From contig PS015370.1 of the NCBI GenBank assembly GCA_048213135.1, positions 16,686 to 50,981 on the forward strand: a stretch of DNA of 34,296 nucleotides, written 5' to 3'. The DNA comes from Reclinomonas americana ATCC 50394. Taxonomy: Eukaryota; Jakobida; Jakobea; Jakobida. Below are positions 20,856 to 32,642 of the stretch, piece after piece. Positions within the stretch are counted from its first letter, which is position 1; every line of letters starts with the position of its first letter. A model generated the notes under the pieces. The model made no database searches and was not told where the DNA came from. It saw only the letters and a list, made by a program, of their open reading frames with translations. The translations under genes and the position numbers were made by a program.

Positions 20856-23800
20856 CAGTTCACGGAGACATTCGTCAAGGCAATCACACTGGCGACGGTG
20901 GTCTCCTTTGCCTGGAAGACGGAGACTCAGGGCAACGCGGAGGCACTGCTGATGCCGCCGGGCGGCATCTCGCGATTCGCCTTTATCGGCTGCCTGTTTG
21001 GCCTGGTGTCGTTGTTCCGCGCCGCTGCACTGGTGTTTGCGGCGTACTTTGCTCACGATGCGCGACTCGTCGGTTGGATCTGGGGCACGGTGCGGGCGCT
21101 CAGCTTGTGGGCTCTCGCACAACTGTCGGTGTGTGCACTCTGTGTCTCGGTGGCTGTGTGTCTGCACCCCCTCGTTGAGTTGTGCGCCCGCGCAGCAATC
21201 TCCTTGGCTGTGGAAATTGGTCTTCCTCCTGCTCCTCCTCGAACCCTTTGCCGGTGTGATGACCTGCGCGGCCGCGTCGCGCTTGTTGTGGGGCTCACGT
21301 CGCTTGTGGAAAGGTGTATTCTCCCCGCTCCGCTGTCATTTCTTTGTTCCCCTGTCTCCCTCTCACGCGTTTCATGCAGCCGACGTGAGCCGACTGTACG
21401 AGCGCATGGCCATGATTGATGCCAACGGCGCCACCGGCAACGGCAAGAGCGATGAGACACCCATTTCGCGTGGCACCTACAGCCTGTTGTCGTTCGCCAT
21501 GTCGGTGTTGGGCGTGCTTGGCGCCTTTGTGATTGCGCGCTACGGTTTCGGCATGTACGCGTGCTTGCTGGTGGCGGCGGCGTTGGCGTTTGTGGAGGTG
21601 CCGCTGTTCTCGCTCTCGTCGCGCCCCAGCCGGGATCTGCGCTCGCCCGACCCGATTGTCACCTACCACATGTCGCCGGCGTCGCTTCTCTCGCAACACC
21701 ACACGATGCGATGGACGATGATTGTGCTGCTGGCCTCGTCGCCGGCGTACCAGGCCTCACCAACCGCCGTCCTACTGGTGTGTGCCGGCCTCTCGCTGGC
21801 CGTGCGAATCGGCGAGTTCGTCGGCAAACTCTTGTCGTATTCCACGGGCGCACGGTTCGGCACATGCGCGTGGTGTCCGCCTCCTCTTTTTCGCTTGGAC
21901 TCACGACGGTGCCTCTCACAGCTTCTCACTGAGTCGCGTGTCGCTGTATGCCACCTCGAGCTTTGCGCTCTTCGCCTTGCTGCCGTTTGTCTCCGAGTAC
22001 GCCGACATGATGCGTGCTCCATGGTGGATGCTACAATTCCAGTTGCGCCTTCCCGTTGCCGACGTCCATGTCGTCCACTCTCGCTCTCTCTCATCGTGGC
22101 TGTGTGCGCAGACTGCCGGCGCCACTGTTTGGCGATGTACGACTCCTTCTCAGCTTTGTTATTCTGCTGACATTTAGCGTGTTCAACTACCTCGCCCGCA
22201 CCACCTCGGCAGCGCTGCGGCACAGCGCCGAGTCTCACGCCCCGTCCACACTCGGTGGCCCATTGGATACGCGGCTGTGGCTGTTCAAAGTCGTCAAGAG
22301 CTTCTTCTCAGTGCTCGCCGGCGTGTTTGTGGAGGTGACACACTCGCTCACTTTTGCTTGTCGATCACTCACACACTCACTAACCTTGCGTGCTCGACAG
22401 AGACCATTCACCAACGTTCTCAATCTGTCGTTCATGTCGCTGGCGCTTGGTATCGTCACGTCGGTGCTCGGTGTGGTCGAGGCGTGGTCTGCACCGAAAA
22501 TCACCAACGCCTCGGCCGACGCGGAGATGGCAGAGCTGGGTTTCGAACGGCGCGGTCGTTTCATTGTGGTCGAGGGGCTTGATGGTGCGTTTTTTCCCTC
22601 TTCATATACCCCCAACTGTGTGTGGATGAATTCCTCACCACTGCACACTGATGCGAGCAGGATCGGGCAAGTCGACGCAGTTGGCCATGCTGGAGACCAA
22701 ACTGCGACTGGCGGGTTTCGATGTGGTGACCACCGGGTGGAACTCGTCGTCGATGATGGCCGAGTCCATCAAGGCTTCGAAGCGTCTGCGTCACATGCGG
22801 CGTCGCACGTTTGCGCTCAGTCAGGCCACCGACTTGTCGGAGCAGTTGTACGACGTGGTGCTGCCGGCGCTGAGGTTCGTTCCCCTGCTGCTGCTGCTGC
22901 ATGCTGTTGCACGGACCACTTTGTGTGTACTCACGCGTGGCTGCTTGCAGTGCTGGCAAGATTGTTCTCTCCGACCGCTACTTTTACACGAGCCTGGCGC
23001 GCGACACCGTGCGCGGCAGCGACCGCGTGTGGCTGGAGAATTTGTACGCCAACATGATTCAGCCGGATCTCGTCATGTACTTCCGCATCCCGGTGGAGAC
23101 CGCCATCTCTCGCGTGGTCAAGCGGCGCATGGCCAGCAGTGCGCACGCGGTCGGCGAGTCCGACGACGACGAGGACGACTTGTCGGACGACGACCTGCGG
23201 GGATCACTGACCGACAGCCTACCGGTCGAATATCTCGAGTCGCGTCCACGCTCGCGACAGCCCCCGTTTGTCAGCAAGGTTCTCCCCTCTCCCCTCTCCA
23301 CGGCCACCAGCGCAGTCGCACCGTCTCCCTCTCGCCGCTCACTGCCACCGACGGGCGTGGTGGAGGACGGCGAGGGCGAAGATGTCGATGTGCGGCGCCG
23401 CTCGCACTCATCGGCACTGGGTGTGGTCACCAGCAGTGGCAGCGACAGCCACAGCAGCAGTGGACTCGGCCATGGTCTGGCGCACGCGGCTGACGACAAG
23501 GACGACGGCGAGCCGCAGTTGTCGTTCTACGAGGCTGGTCTCGATCTCCATCTCGAGGATGATCCGCTAAAGGTACGAGGAACCACAGCTCTGTGTGCGC
23601 GGCGTTGCGCTCACTGTGTGTGGTGTTGCGCGCACAGAATTTTATCTCGTTCCAGACGCTGGTGTCGGACCAGTATGACATTCTGGCTGATGGTGCGTGT
23701 GTTTGTATTGCTGTGCTTGTTGTGCTGACGCATTGCCACCAACCATTGTTCTTCTCTGCACCGTTTTGCAGCGTACGATTTCAAAGTGTTTGACGCCACG

Positions 23801-24961
23801 CAGGCCATGGAGTTGCAGCACGAGATCGTGATGCATCATGTCAACAGGATCCTCGTGCATGGTCCGCCCGTGCGCACCAACGTGCGAAACGCCTTCGACA
23901 AGAACCCCGAAGACGATCCGCCGAAGATGCGCTCGAACTATCTGCGCGGGCACGCCTGGAGCGGTCTTCATTTCTACTTTCGCAACATGCACCAGGTGAG
24001 CGCTGCGAGCGTGAGTGACTGTTCTTCCCGAGCCGTCCATCTAAGCCACGCCAACAGACCATGCTGGAGCGCACGGAGGAACTGATGGATCTCGGCCCGA
24101 TGCCTCGCGTGTTCTTGCACGGAAATCCACACATTGACAACTTTGCCAAGGTTATTTCTCGAGGTCGATACTGTTCCGCAGGGAATGCCCTAACCCCGCT
24201 CACGTGTGCAGGGCGTGGCCGGCTCTGCATTGTTGGACTTTGATCGCTCCAAGTTCGGTCCATACGCCTGGGATCTGCTGCGCCTGATGGTGTCGCTCTC
24301 CATCCGCTCGAAGAGCGCTTCAACGCACCTGTTGCACTGGTCGCTCGTGCGTGCCGTGCAGGAGGGCTACTTTTGGGGCTTCCTACATCCCGATATGCCT
24401 CTCCGCGACATGCAAAAGTTGTCGGTTTGTGTGCTGCACGATCGCCTCTTTGCCGCGTTTCTCCATGCTAATTTCGCGCATAGGTGGCTCGCCCGTTGCC
24501 CGAGGAGGAGACGACGAATGCGTACCTTGCCGCCAATCGTGGCTGGGCCATGGAGATGCGTGAGAATCAGCTGCCGGTGGACGACGAGAATGTGCAGACC
24601 CTGGTGCGCTTGTACGCCGAGTCGCGTGGCGAACCGAGACTGCTTTCCGAGTTTCGTCATCTGTTGCTCCTCTCCTCCAACCAGCGAGCTCAACGTCGGG
24701 TTGCACGAAACACCCCTTCTCATACGCAGCTACCGCATCGAAGAAGCCGGTCGTGGTTTCGGGTCCATGGCCGTTCGCGATCGATACTTGGTGGTGTTGG
24801 CGCCCACCGCCGCCGCCGCTTCCTCGGATCGCCTGTTCCTCGACATCAAGGAGACTCGACGCGACCCCGACACGCGCTACTTTACCAATCCGTTCGACCA
24901 CAATGGCAAGCGAATGATCGCAGCTGGCAAGCTGTACGCTCCGAGCTGGGTTGAACGGGAG

Positions 24962-25035
<74 letters not shown>

Positions 25036-25450
25036 ATGAGGTGCAATTCGTGTATTCACGACTCATCGTGCAGGGGTTTGCCACGCTGGGCGGTGTCGAG
25101 TATCACATTCGACAGATACCGCCACAGACAATCAAGCTGAAAGGACTGTTGAACCTGGCCGACGCGCGTGACTTTGCGTACACGGCGTCCACTCAGCTCG
25201 GTCGAGGTCATCGCCTCTCGCTGCAGCCAGCCTGGTCGCCGCGTGATTTGCTGGCCCACCTGGAAGAGTTGCGACAGTGTTGCTCTTCTTGTCCTCAGGT
25301 GCGCTTGCACCCTCAACCGATCTCTCTCCGTGCAGCAATCTGCCGACCATCATCGATGTGGCTAATCAGTTGCGACAAGAAATCACTGGAGCGTACTGGC
25401 GCTACCGCGCGAAGTGCGACGTTGCCGAACGTAACTTTAACAACAAATAA
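19844..25450 (+). CDS. SPX - multi-span membrane - thymidylate kinase-like - DUF2252 fusion protein
   Basis: Twenty exons give 1,421 residues with all phases consistent. Order: SPX domain (about 1-165), about ten membrane spans (about 225-675), thymidylate kinase-like P-loop domain (about 690-1002) with a long acidic insert, and a DUF2252 domain (about 1003-1385). Domain borders lie inside exons: the last membrane helix and the P-loop region share exon 22401-22584, and the kinase end runs into DUF2252 across 23638-23692 and 23772-23995. So this is one polypeptide, not merged neighbours. SPX domains sense inositol pyrophosphates and control phosphate transport or polyphosphate enzymes. The membrane part is not recognisably EXS (XPR1/PHO1) or VTC. 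A role as a phosphate-regulated membrane protein with kinase activity is inference. The start has the standard SPX opening MKFG. The next gene converges only 51 bases away. Confidence 0.85.
20700..22540 (+). other. multi-span membrane region
   Basis: Roughly ten to twelve hydrophobic segments occur, for example LATVVSFAW, FIGCLFGLVSLF, LVFLLLLLEPFAGVM, VLGVLGAFVIARYGF, VLLVCAGLSLAV, FALFALLPFV, LLLSFVILLTFSVF and MSLALGIVTSVLGVV. Spacing is loosely like an MFS-type transporter but no family motif was recognised, and the EXS signature of phosphate exporters is absent. The helices immediately precede the kinase domain. Confidence 0.75.
20813..20852 (+). repeat. (TC)n simple repeat in SPX-gene intron
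   Basis: About 40 bases of TC dinucleotides lie directly before the acceptor at 20857-20858, forming an extended polypyrimidine tract. Confidence 0.9.
22541..23692 (+). other. thymidylate kinase-like P-loop domain with acidic insert
   Basis: RGRFIVVEGLDGSGKSTQ is a complete Walker A in the form typical of dTMP kinases (split by the intron 22585-22660). SDRYFYTS is the family DR(Y/H) motif. PDLVMYFRIPVETAISRVVKRR matches the strand-helix that leads into the LID. After KRR, about 130 residues rich in Asp, Glu, Ser and Pro (about 23130-23510) replace a normal compact LID. The C-terminal helix (FQTLVSDQYDILAD) is kept. Substrate could be dTMP or another small phospho-acceptor. Confidence 0.8.
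23772..25450 (+). other. DUF2252 kinase-like domain
   Basis: MRSNYLRGHAW, the loop HGNPHIDNFAKGVAG, then LLDFDRSKFGPYAWDLLR are the conserved core of DUF2252 proteins, which share the aminoglycoside phosphotransferase fold. In the loop, the residue that is Asp in the kinase-fold HGD motif reads Asn (residue 1100; codon AAT at about 24124). The metal-binding-type DFD (1117-1119) is present. C-terminal FNPFDHN-like and HNLPTIIDVANQL segments complete the domain. Substrate of the family is unknown to me. Confidence 0.75.
24966..25034 (+). repeat. (GT)n followed by (GA)n in SPX-gene intron
   Basis: About 50 bases of GT repeats pass directly into about 18 bases of GA repeats, inside the intron 24962-25073. 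The tract begins within the donor site (GTGAGTGTGTG). Confidence 0.9.
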
Positions 25451-25501
25451 TCGACACCCAATCCCATTAGTGTATAGAACAACCAACCTCGCATGTTTAT
25501 A
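25451..25501. terminator. 51-base gap between convergent stop codons
   Basis: Stop codons of the SPX fusion (+, 25448-25450) and of the ankyrin gene (-, 25504-25502) face each other across 51 bases. AT-rich words (AACAAATAAT on +, GTAATATAAAC on -) overlap the stops and may act as 3'-end signals. The two transcripts' 3' ends must nearly touch or overlap. Confidence 0.5.
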
Positions 25502-28500
25502 TTACTCATTTGCATTGTCGTTCTCCGTGAGACCCAGCGATTTGAAGCATTGCATCACGTGCCGCACGCGGAGCAAATTCTCACGGCAGCGTCCCAGCCG
25601 GTCGTTGAATTGCTGATGCACGATGCGCTCCAGCTCATCGCGATCGGCGGCCGCGAGGTCCTTGACGCGCACATAGCCGGCATTGTGGAACCACGAGAGG
25701 AGGCGGAGTACGTAATCGTCACTGTTTCGCCGCCCGACCAGTGGAGTGTCGATCAAGAGCGACGACTTCCACAGGCGCACGCTGGCGACCACCGTCGGTT
25801 TTACCACCGGGTACCACCGACGGCGTCGAATGCACACGGCCGCCGGTAGAGCCTCTGGCCTCCTGGTCGGCAAGTACTGCTCCTGTCGCCCGGTGACAGT
25901 GATAGACTGCAGTGCCGGTGCGCACGCGACCAGTCCGCTCAACGCGTCGTCCACGTGGTGCACATCTGTGGTGGATCAAGAACCATATGAGCAACAGTAT
26001 CCATGCGCGCTCTCTCTCTCTCTCTGCTGTGGCAAACACAAACCAATGAAAACAATGCTCGTCAACAGCGGCAGGGTGCACACAGTTGGATCCAGCAAGC
26101 GCAATTCCATGGCATCCACCCGACGCAATGTCAGTTGACGCAGCGACGGCGCGCATGCAGCAATGGCCGACCGCAACGAGTGCGAATGACAGAGCTCCAC
26201 TGGAGAGCAACTGAACGTTAGAATAACAGTAACCAAGAGTGACGGCCGTGTCAGTGACACCTCACCTTCTGAAATCACCAAGTCTTCCACCGCCTGGCAC
26301 CGCTCAATGTGCACACCACCAATTGTGGCTCCGAGGAGAAGACAGTGAGCCACGGCCACTGACGGGTTCGCGGCACTCGGCAAAAGCGGGAGAGCGCGAC
26401 GAGGATCGACGCTGGCCGCACCGCAGCGGAGCGACATGAAGTGGAGCAGCGCCTCCCGGGCGCGCCGGCAACCCGCTCGCGTGTACAGACGTGCAGCAGG
26501 AGCAGGAACGGCAAAGTGATGGATACGATGCCGCGGTCTGGCTGGCAGGGGCAGAACATGGAGACCGTCGACGTCCTCATCAAACTCGGCGACCCAGTCC
26601 ACCGCAATGGCCGGTCCCACCTCGCCGGCATCGACTGGCAGCTGCAACAGGTCGACCACCAGTGGCGCCGGCCTTGGCTGGCGTCGATTACGCTCACGAA
26701 CCTCTTCTTCATCGGCATCGTCTTCCGCTGCCCTTGGTGCGCCATCCAGTAGGGCGGACAACTGGCTCGGAATGGTGTCACCTGCGGCGAATAAGACGAG
26801 TCAAACAAGTGCACAGCGCATCGCACTCACGCACTCACGCAACATTGTGCATCAATGCTACGCAGTGCAGCCAGCATCGCGTCAGGTAGGTACGTTCTGC
26901 AATACCCGAGCAGCACATCCAGAATGTCGTGCGATTCTCCCAGCACTGCAATGATGGTGGTCAGCAGATGATCACCAAGTTGCACTTCCTCTTTCCCCTC
27001 TCTCTGTCACTCACCAGGCTTGTCGAGATATCCCGGCAGCTGCACAAGCACACACGACGGATCGCCATTCATGCACGAAATCTTATACGAGTAACCCGGC
27101 AGCTGCTGATCGTCGTCATCTGCTGGTCCGAGCTCAAGCGCAATGCAGCACACTTGGCGGACCAGGCAATCGGCCAAGGCGCGGTACTTGTTGTGTGCCT
27201 CGTTGAGAGCATCGTCAAGCTGCAGAAGCACGAGGGGAGTGAGTGAGAGGCATGCAAGAGCAAGAGTTGAGGAGGAACATGGCAAACCAGCTTCAGCAAG
27301 GCGCGCACATGCCGGTACGTCAAAAACGCATGATGGACAATGCGCTGCAGTTGATTCGCCAGCACCGACGCCGCTCTGCTCTTCCCACTCGCCGTATGCT
27401 CCACCAGTTCTCCCACCACAACACGCGTTGCATGCACCCACTGTTCGCGGAACATGCGCAGGTCGATCATGAAGTTGCAGTCACCGCCGGCGATCCGCAT
27501 GACTGTTTCCTCCACTTGTTGTGCTGCGCGCACCATCATGATTCAACACTCCCGGCAACCAGTTGTGCGAGAGACAGACAGCTGCAAGAGGCGCGCACCA
27601 TGCTCCGCGGTCTTGCTGTAGAACGTCTCGAGTGCACTGACCACGGCAGGCGCAAACAGCACAATGCTGACGGCTTCGGTGAGATCTGCAGGTACACACG
27701 CGTGAGATGAAGGGTCAGGAGGGGGCGGGGGAGAGAGAAAGATGAACGCAACCTGGCGCAGCCCATATGTCGGTCTTGATGGTCAGTGTGCTGCCCTCCA
27801 GCTGTATCACCCACAGAGTTAGTCCACGTACGCAGAAAGAGGAAGGAGAGAGATAAAATCGCGGTACCTTGCAGGCACTGGCCAGCGGATGTTCATACGA
27901 GTGCTCGAGATGAATCTCCGAGACAGCTCGCAGTGTGCGCAAAATGTGGCGAGCAAGCAGGGCACGTAGCGAACGCTGCGCGCAACGAAATCAGGAGGAG
28001 ACAGAGAGTGTCCGGCACTGCACACGCAACTGTCAACTTCATAAACTTCTTGTCGTACCGCGAGGTGATGGCAAACTGCGTGCCGTACCACGACCGCAAG
28101 CTCGCTACCACATCCTCCACGGGCGACACATGCCGAGTAAACAAGTCGCACAACGCCATAGGCCGTGTGGGGTCGTCCGGCAACATATCGTCGAGAGCCT
28201 GTGTCACCGACGGCCAGTGCACAGTCATGCGCCAGCGATCTGTAATATCGTCCAGCATGGGTAGCAGATCAAAGTTGACCGGATTGATGGGCAGCTCCCG
28301 CATGCATCGCGGACTGATAAAGTGGTACTGAAGTTGTCGACGCAATTGCTGCAGTACATCATCGCCGCCACCACAATCATCAGCAACAAAAGCGTGCAAC
28401 CAAACAACACACAGATAACTCGCTTACCTGGGGAATGATACGCGACTGCAGCGCCAGTGCCGCAGCCTTGTCGTTCATCTCTTGCAAGCGTTGACGCAAC

Positions 28501-31500
28501 ACCGGCGGCGGCAGCATCTGACTTCGTGTCCAGCAATAACCGTACTCGTCGTCAACGAGGAACACAAAGTAGATGCGATCGCGTGTCAACTTGTTCTTGG
28601 ATACGACGAACGGATCCTCCTGCGGGTCGCACGCTTGCAACACCAATTCAACCGAGTCCACACCAAACACCTCTTGACGTGCGGCCTCAATCTCGCGCGT
28701 GAACGGACCCTGCTGCAGCGACAGCAGTGGCTCGTAGACGCTGCGACACATGATCATGAGCTCGGCGGCGTCGTCCTAGAGGAGGAAATGAGCACGAAGT
28801 TGCGCGTCACTCTCGGAGGCGACAGACGCAAGCAGTAGTACCTCGTACAATTGCATCCGGCCGCGTGAGGATCTGCAGTGACGATGAATCGACTTCCAGT
28901 CGATGGTGATGGTCAGGCGGAAGAGCGACTTGTCGAGTTCGCGATCCGGCCAGTGACGAAGCGGGCGGAGATTGGCGAGTTTGTGCTCCTCGACACGACG
29001 CCATGCCTCTTCCAGTTGCTCCTCCACGTTGGGTATGAGCAACTGCTGTGTTGGCATACGTGGTTCCGCGTCAACGACACCTACACGCAGGCGGACTGCA
29101 CCACCAAAATCGGCCACCGTGCAGGCCACTTGCTCTGCAAATTGCACACAAGAGGGTGATTTCCAAGCTTCCGTTTCAACAGGGACACAAGTGCAAGTGC
29201 ACCTGGAACGGTTGTGAACGAGACAGAAACGGTACCGCCAAAGCGCGGATAGCCCCGTTGCAGCAGCTGTGCCACATGTCCGAGACACTGTCGACAAGCA
29301 GCTTGGTAAGTTCAAGCAGCGAGAACAATTGCGGTGACACCAAATGCCTCTGCAGACCGTCGCCGTTGGCAGTGCACTGATGAAAATGCATTGAGACATG
29401 GCATCCCCGCGACACGCGGCTGCGAGCGTCGCCCAGTCGACTTGCACCACCAATCCCGGGCACACACGGGCCAGCGCCGGCACAGCTTCCGCATTGAATT
29501 CGTCAATATAGTCCTCCACTCTGCGGTGCATCCAGTCAAAGTCGCCAGCGGCCGCGGCTTGCAGCCGAGCCAAGTGCCGCAGATCGAGCCACGACAAGGT
29601 GCTGCGCGTCTCCGAAGTGGGAACCACCGAGACCGTCGTCTCAAATGCAGGCACAAGCGCCAGCCGCCGATCGGCCGCTGCAGTCGGCAGTTCTACGTCG
29701 GGATGCCACTGCTGCTCGGCTGTTTCGAGTTGCGCTCCCGGAAGATCTGTACCCATGCTGTGAGAGTCAACCCCCTCCTCTGCAGCGGTGCCACGAAGAC
29801 AGACGCAACTGTGGTACCACAGCCGAACACGTGGATTGTGCTCCAACCAATGCCGCTCGTCGCCAGCGGGCAGCAGGTATGGCGGCAACACCGCCGCCAG
29901 CGCCGCTGCCGTACTCACATGACCAACGGCGAGAGCCTCTGCAATCGGGTTGCATTCACCGGGACCCAGCACAGGGCTCAACAGCTCGCTCAGTTCGGCC
30001 AGTGTCATGTGTGCGGTGGCGCGCTCCAGCGCTGCGCAGTTGGTGCTTCTCGGTCAGTCCATGCAAACACACTCTGAAAATCGATCACGAGGAGACGCAC
30101 CCACGGCCACCAAGTCAGTCAGTCCGTGTCGAGCAACAAAGGAGAGCACTGCCGGCCCCACACCGGCTCCAACATCCACCATGCGATACAGCGCGACCTC
30201 AAATCCCCTTACCAGATGCTGCTGCATCGACAACTCGAGTGCGCCCTGCACGACCTCTGCGTGCTGCTCCAGTGGTTCCGGCAGCACCTGCAGCAGCCGC
30301 ACCAGGCTGGCCTCACAATCGCCTCGCAAATTCGCTAATTCGCGAAGCACTTGCGCCGGTGGAATGCCCGCTTGCAGCACATGCTCGACTGCACCAAGCG
30401 ACGAGATTGAGCAACAATCGTCTCTTAACGTGACAGCGACAAAAACGCAACTGGCGGAGGGGCGAGAGAGGAGGACATGCCATGTATCCCATCGCGTGTG
30501 CTTGCAGGTTTGCGGTACTACAGTGGCCTCCGCGGCGGCGGCCGCCGGCGTTTGCAAGAGGTCGCGGAAAAGACCGCGCGCACCCAGCTGTTCCGTCATG
30601 CCCACGAATTCGTCTGCAACTGCAGCATCATCGACGCCAATTCCACGCAGTGTGCGCAACACGTGTGTGTGACCGCACACACGCGCCATGACCGCGCAGG
30701 CCATCTGTCCGTCGGCCCCCGGTGTGCTCCACTGGTGGAGATGAGAGATATGAGAGAGACTCTTCTTTTCTATAAAGCTACACTCAAGAACACTCACCGA
30801 TAACGGCGTCCACACTTCCACTCCGTGTTCTTTATGGACCTGCGAAATGACCGCAGCGAAACCACGCTCGGCGCAAATCTCCTGCACGCTCTGCTGCGGT
30901 CCGTCCACCTCCTGTGCGTTTGTTGCACATCATGTCAGTGGTGAGAAGTCCCCACATTGATTGGGCTCTCAGAAACACGTACTCGTTGCAGCAGCAGGTC
31001 GGGTGAGTAGTGCTGATCGCTGAGATAGGAGAGCAATGTGGCCTCACTGGCATGCCGAGCCAACGTCAGGACAGCCGGTCGCCGCGGCAATACGCCATAC
31101 TGATCACGGAACAAGTGTGCCAAATTGAGAGCGCCGCGTGCCAACGCCACATCGGTCCACGACACCGTGCCATCCTCCGTAAGTGGACTCTGCATGTAGA
31201 CGAGAGGATTGTCGCACTGCGCCACAATGCGAGCCACAATATGACTTGCTCCACAACGCATGGCGAGGCCAAGCTCGCTGCCCACGAGAATCTGCACGAA
31301 TGAATGAGAACTTGGAAATATGTCGCGATGTGTCGCCTCCGCACGCAATTCAAACCTTGCGGACGCAGCGCGGCCACGTGTCCGCCACAGGCTGGATGGG
31401 AGCGTGGCCGAACTCGGGCACAACACCTCGATCGAGCAACATGGCCGCGAGCGCCGGTCGCTTGTACCACAGGCACAGTGCCAGAGGCGAGCGCACAGGA

Positions 31501-32642
31501 GTGGCGTAGTCCGGCCCCATCCACGACTGCCACAGTCGAGAGTCGCGCTGATCAGTGGCCGGCACACCAAACTGGAAGTGCACAGGAGTCAGTGCAACAG
31601 CGAGTGAGTGGTGAAGGAGCATTGTAAAACGGCTCACCAAATCGATGAATTTGGCCAGCAATTCCTCCTGTCCGGCTTCGATGAGTGCTCGTGGCAGTGT
31701 CCACGCCGACAACAGTTGCATGCGCACGCCGACTGACAGGCGACGCAGCGGCTGACTGCCAATTGCCGGCAGCGGTGGCTCACGAGGTGGTCTCTTCTCC
31801 AGCACCAGGCGGACTGCGTCCCACTGCTGGCAATAGGCCGCCAACATTAGCGCCGTCCAGCCGTCACCCAGAATGTCGCTGCAGTGCGCGCGCGGTTAGT
31901 GGACGACAAAGAAAGTGTCTATTCGGGGCACACGCGCCGCACCGATTGGGATCGACATTCTCGCAGTCCAGCAGCTGCGTCACGAGTGGTACGATTCCCG
32001 GACCGCGATCGGCCACTTGAACCCAGCCGAATGGCGAAAAGAAATGCGCATCGCCTCGCGGCCGTACCACAATACTCAGTACGAGGGCGTCGTACGACAA
32101 CGTGAGCGAACCACAGGTGCCCGTGGCCACCACGTCCGGTCGCGCACCAGCGCGCAGCAAGGCACTAACCAGAGCCGAATTGCCCTGCGGAGCACGGAAA
32201 GAGAGGGATGGACAAGAAAAATCAACAACACTGCCAACAAAAGGAAGATAGCTGCACTTCGCTAGACATACCATACAACAGGCGGCCATCAGTGGCGTCA
32301 TCTACACCGCCAGTGTCAGCAACGCTTCACGAGGGATGTGACGACAGCAAGCGAATAACGTACTTGGAGCGACACCACTCGCATGTGTACGTTGCCTACG
32401 CGGAGAGGCGGCAGCAGCGCGCCAGGTACCTGCCACGTGTGATCGAGAGCCGGTGACTGCGACGGGTACCGTTCAAGCAGTGCGTACACGACAGGCAAGC
32501 GGTCCATGAGAATGCACTCAGCCTGGCGTGCGGTCAGCAGAGTGAGTGAAGAACGTGGAGGTGGATCACACATGTACCAGCGTGCTGGAATCGGGGGAGC
32601 CTTCGACGACCACACTGTCTGGGAATGCCTGCGTCACACACC
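25502..32642 (-). other. exon model of the ankyrin gene (3' part)
   Basis: Exons in transcript order: a partly resolved exon ending at 32642, 32614-32578, 32522-32364, 32301-32272, 32184-31943, 31878-31638, 31571-31356, 31291-30983, 30911-30798, 30731-30584 (end weak), 30388-30101, 30031-29442, 29376-29341 (weak), 29287-29203, 29134-28842, 28775-28428, 28348-28031, 27975-27868, 27801-27753, 27685-27599, 27523-27288, 27219-27015, 26945-26844, 26781-26266, 26199-26044, 25965-25502. Junction phases agree throughout. Donors at 26843, 27752 and 28030 are GTTGCG. Confidence 0.6.

Larger units (their letters stand above)
19844..25450 (+). other. exon model of the SPX fusion gene
   Basis: Exons: 19844-19962, 20029-20091, 20150-20499, 20579-20772, 20859-21128, 21196-21313, 21380-21854, 21922-22041, 22112-22334, 22401-22584, 22661-22874, 22951-23572, 23638-23692, 23772-23995, 24058-24150, 24212-24424, 24484-24662, 24730-24961, 25074-25276, 25336-25450. 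Total 4,266 bases, divisible by three. The 20499/20579 junction has an in-phase alternative (donor 20491, acceptor 20542-20543) that would change about twelve residues between SPX and the first membrane span. Donors at 22042 and 24663 are of the GTTGC type. Confidence 0.75.

Noticed and set aside
20579-22540. Identification of the membrane region as EXS (XPR1/PHO1 phosphate exporter)
   Set aside because: SPX-EXS is the common fusion, but the EXS core motifs are not visible and the number of spans looks larger. The region stays unassigned.
24966-25034. Microsatellite tracts as a CRISPR array or satellite
   Set aside because: They are plain dinucleotide runs within introns, without spacers or larger unit structure.
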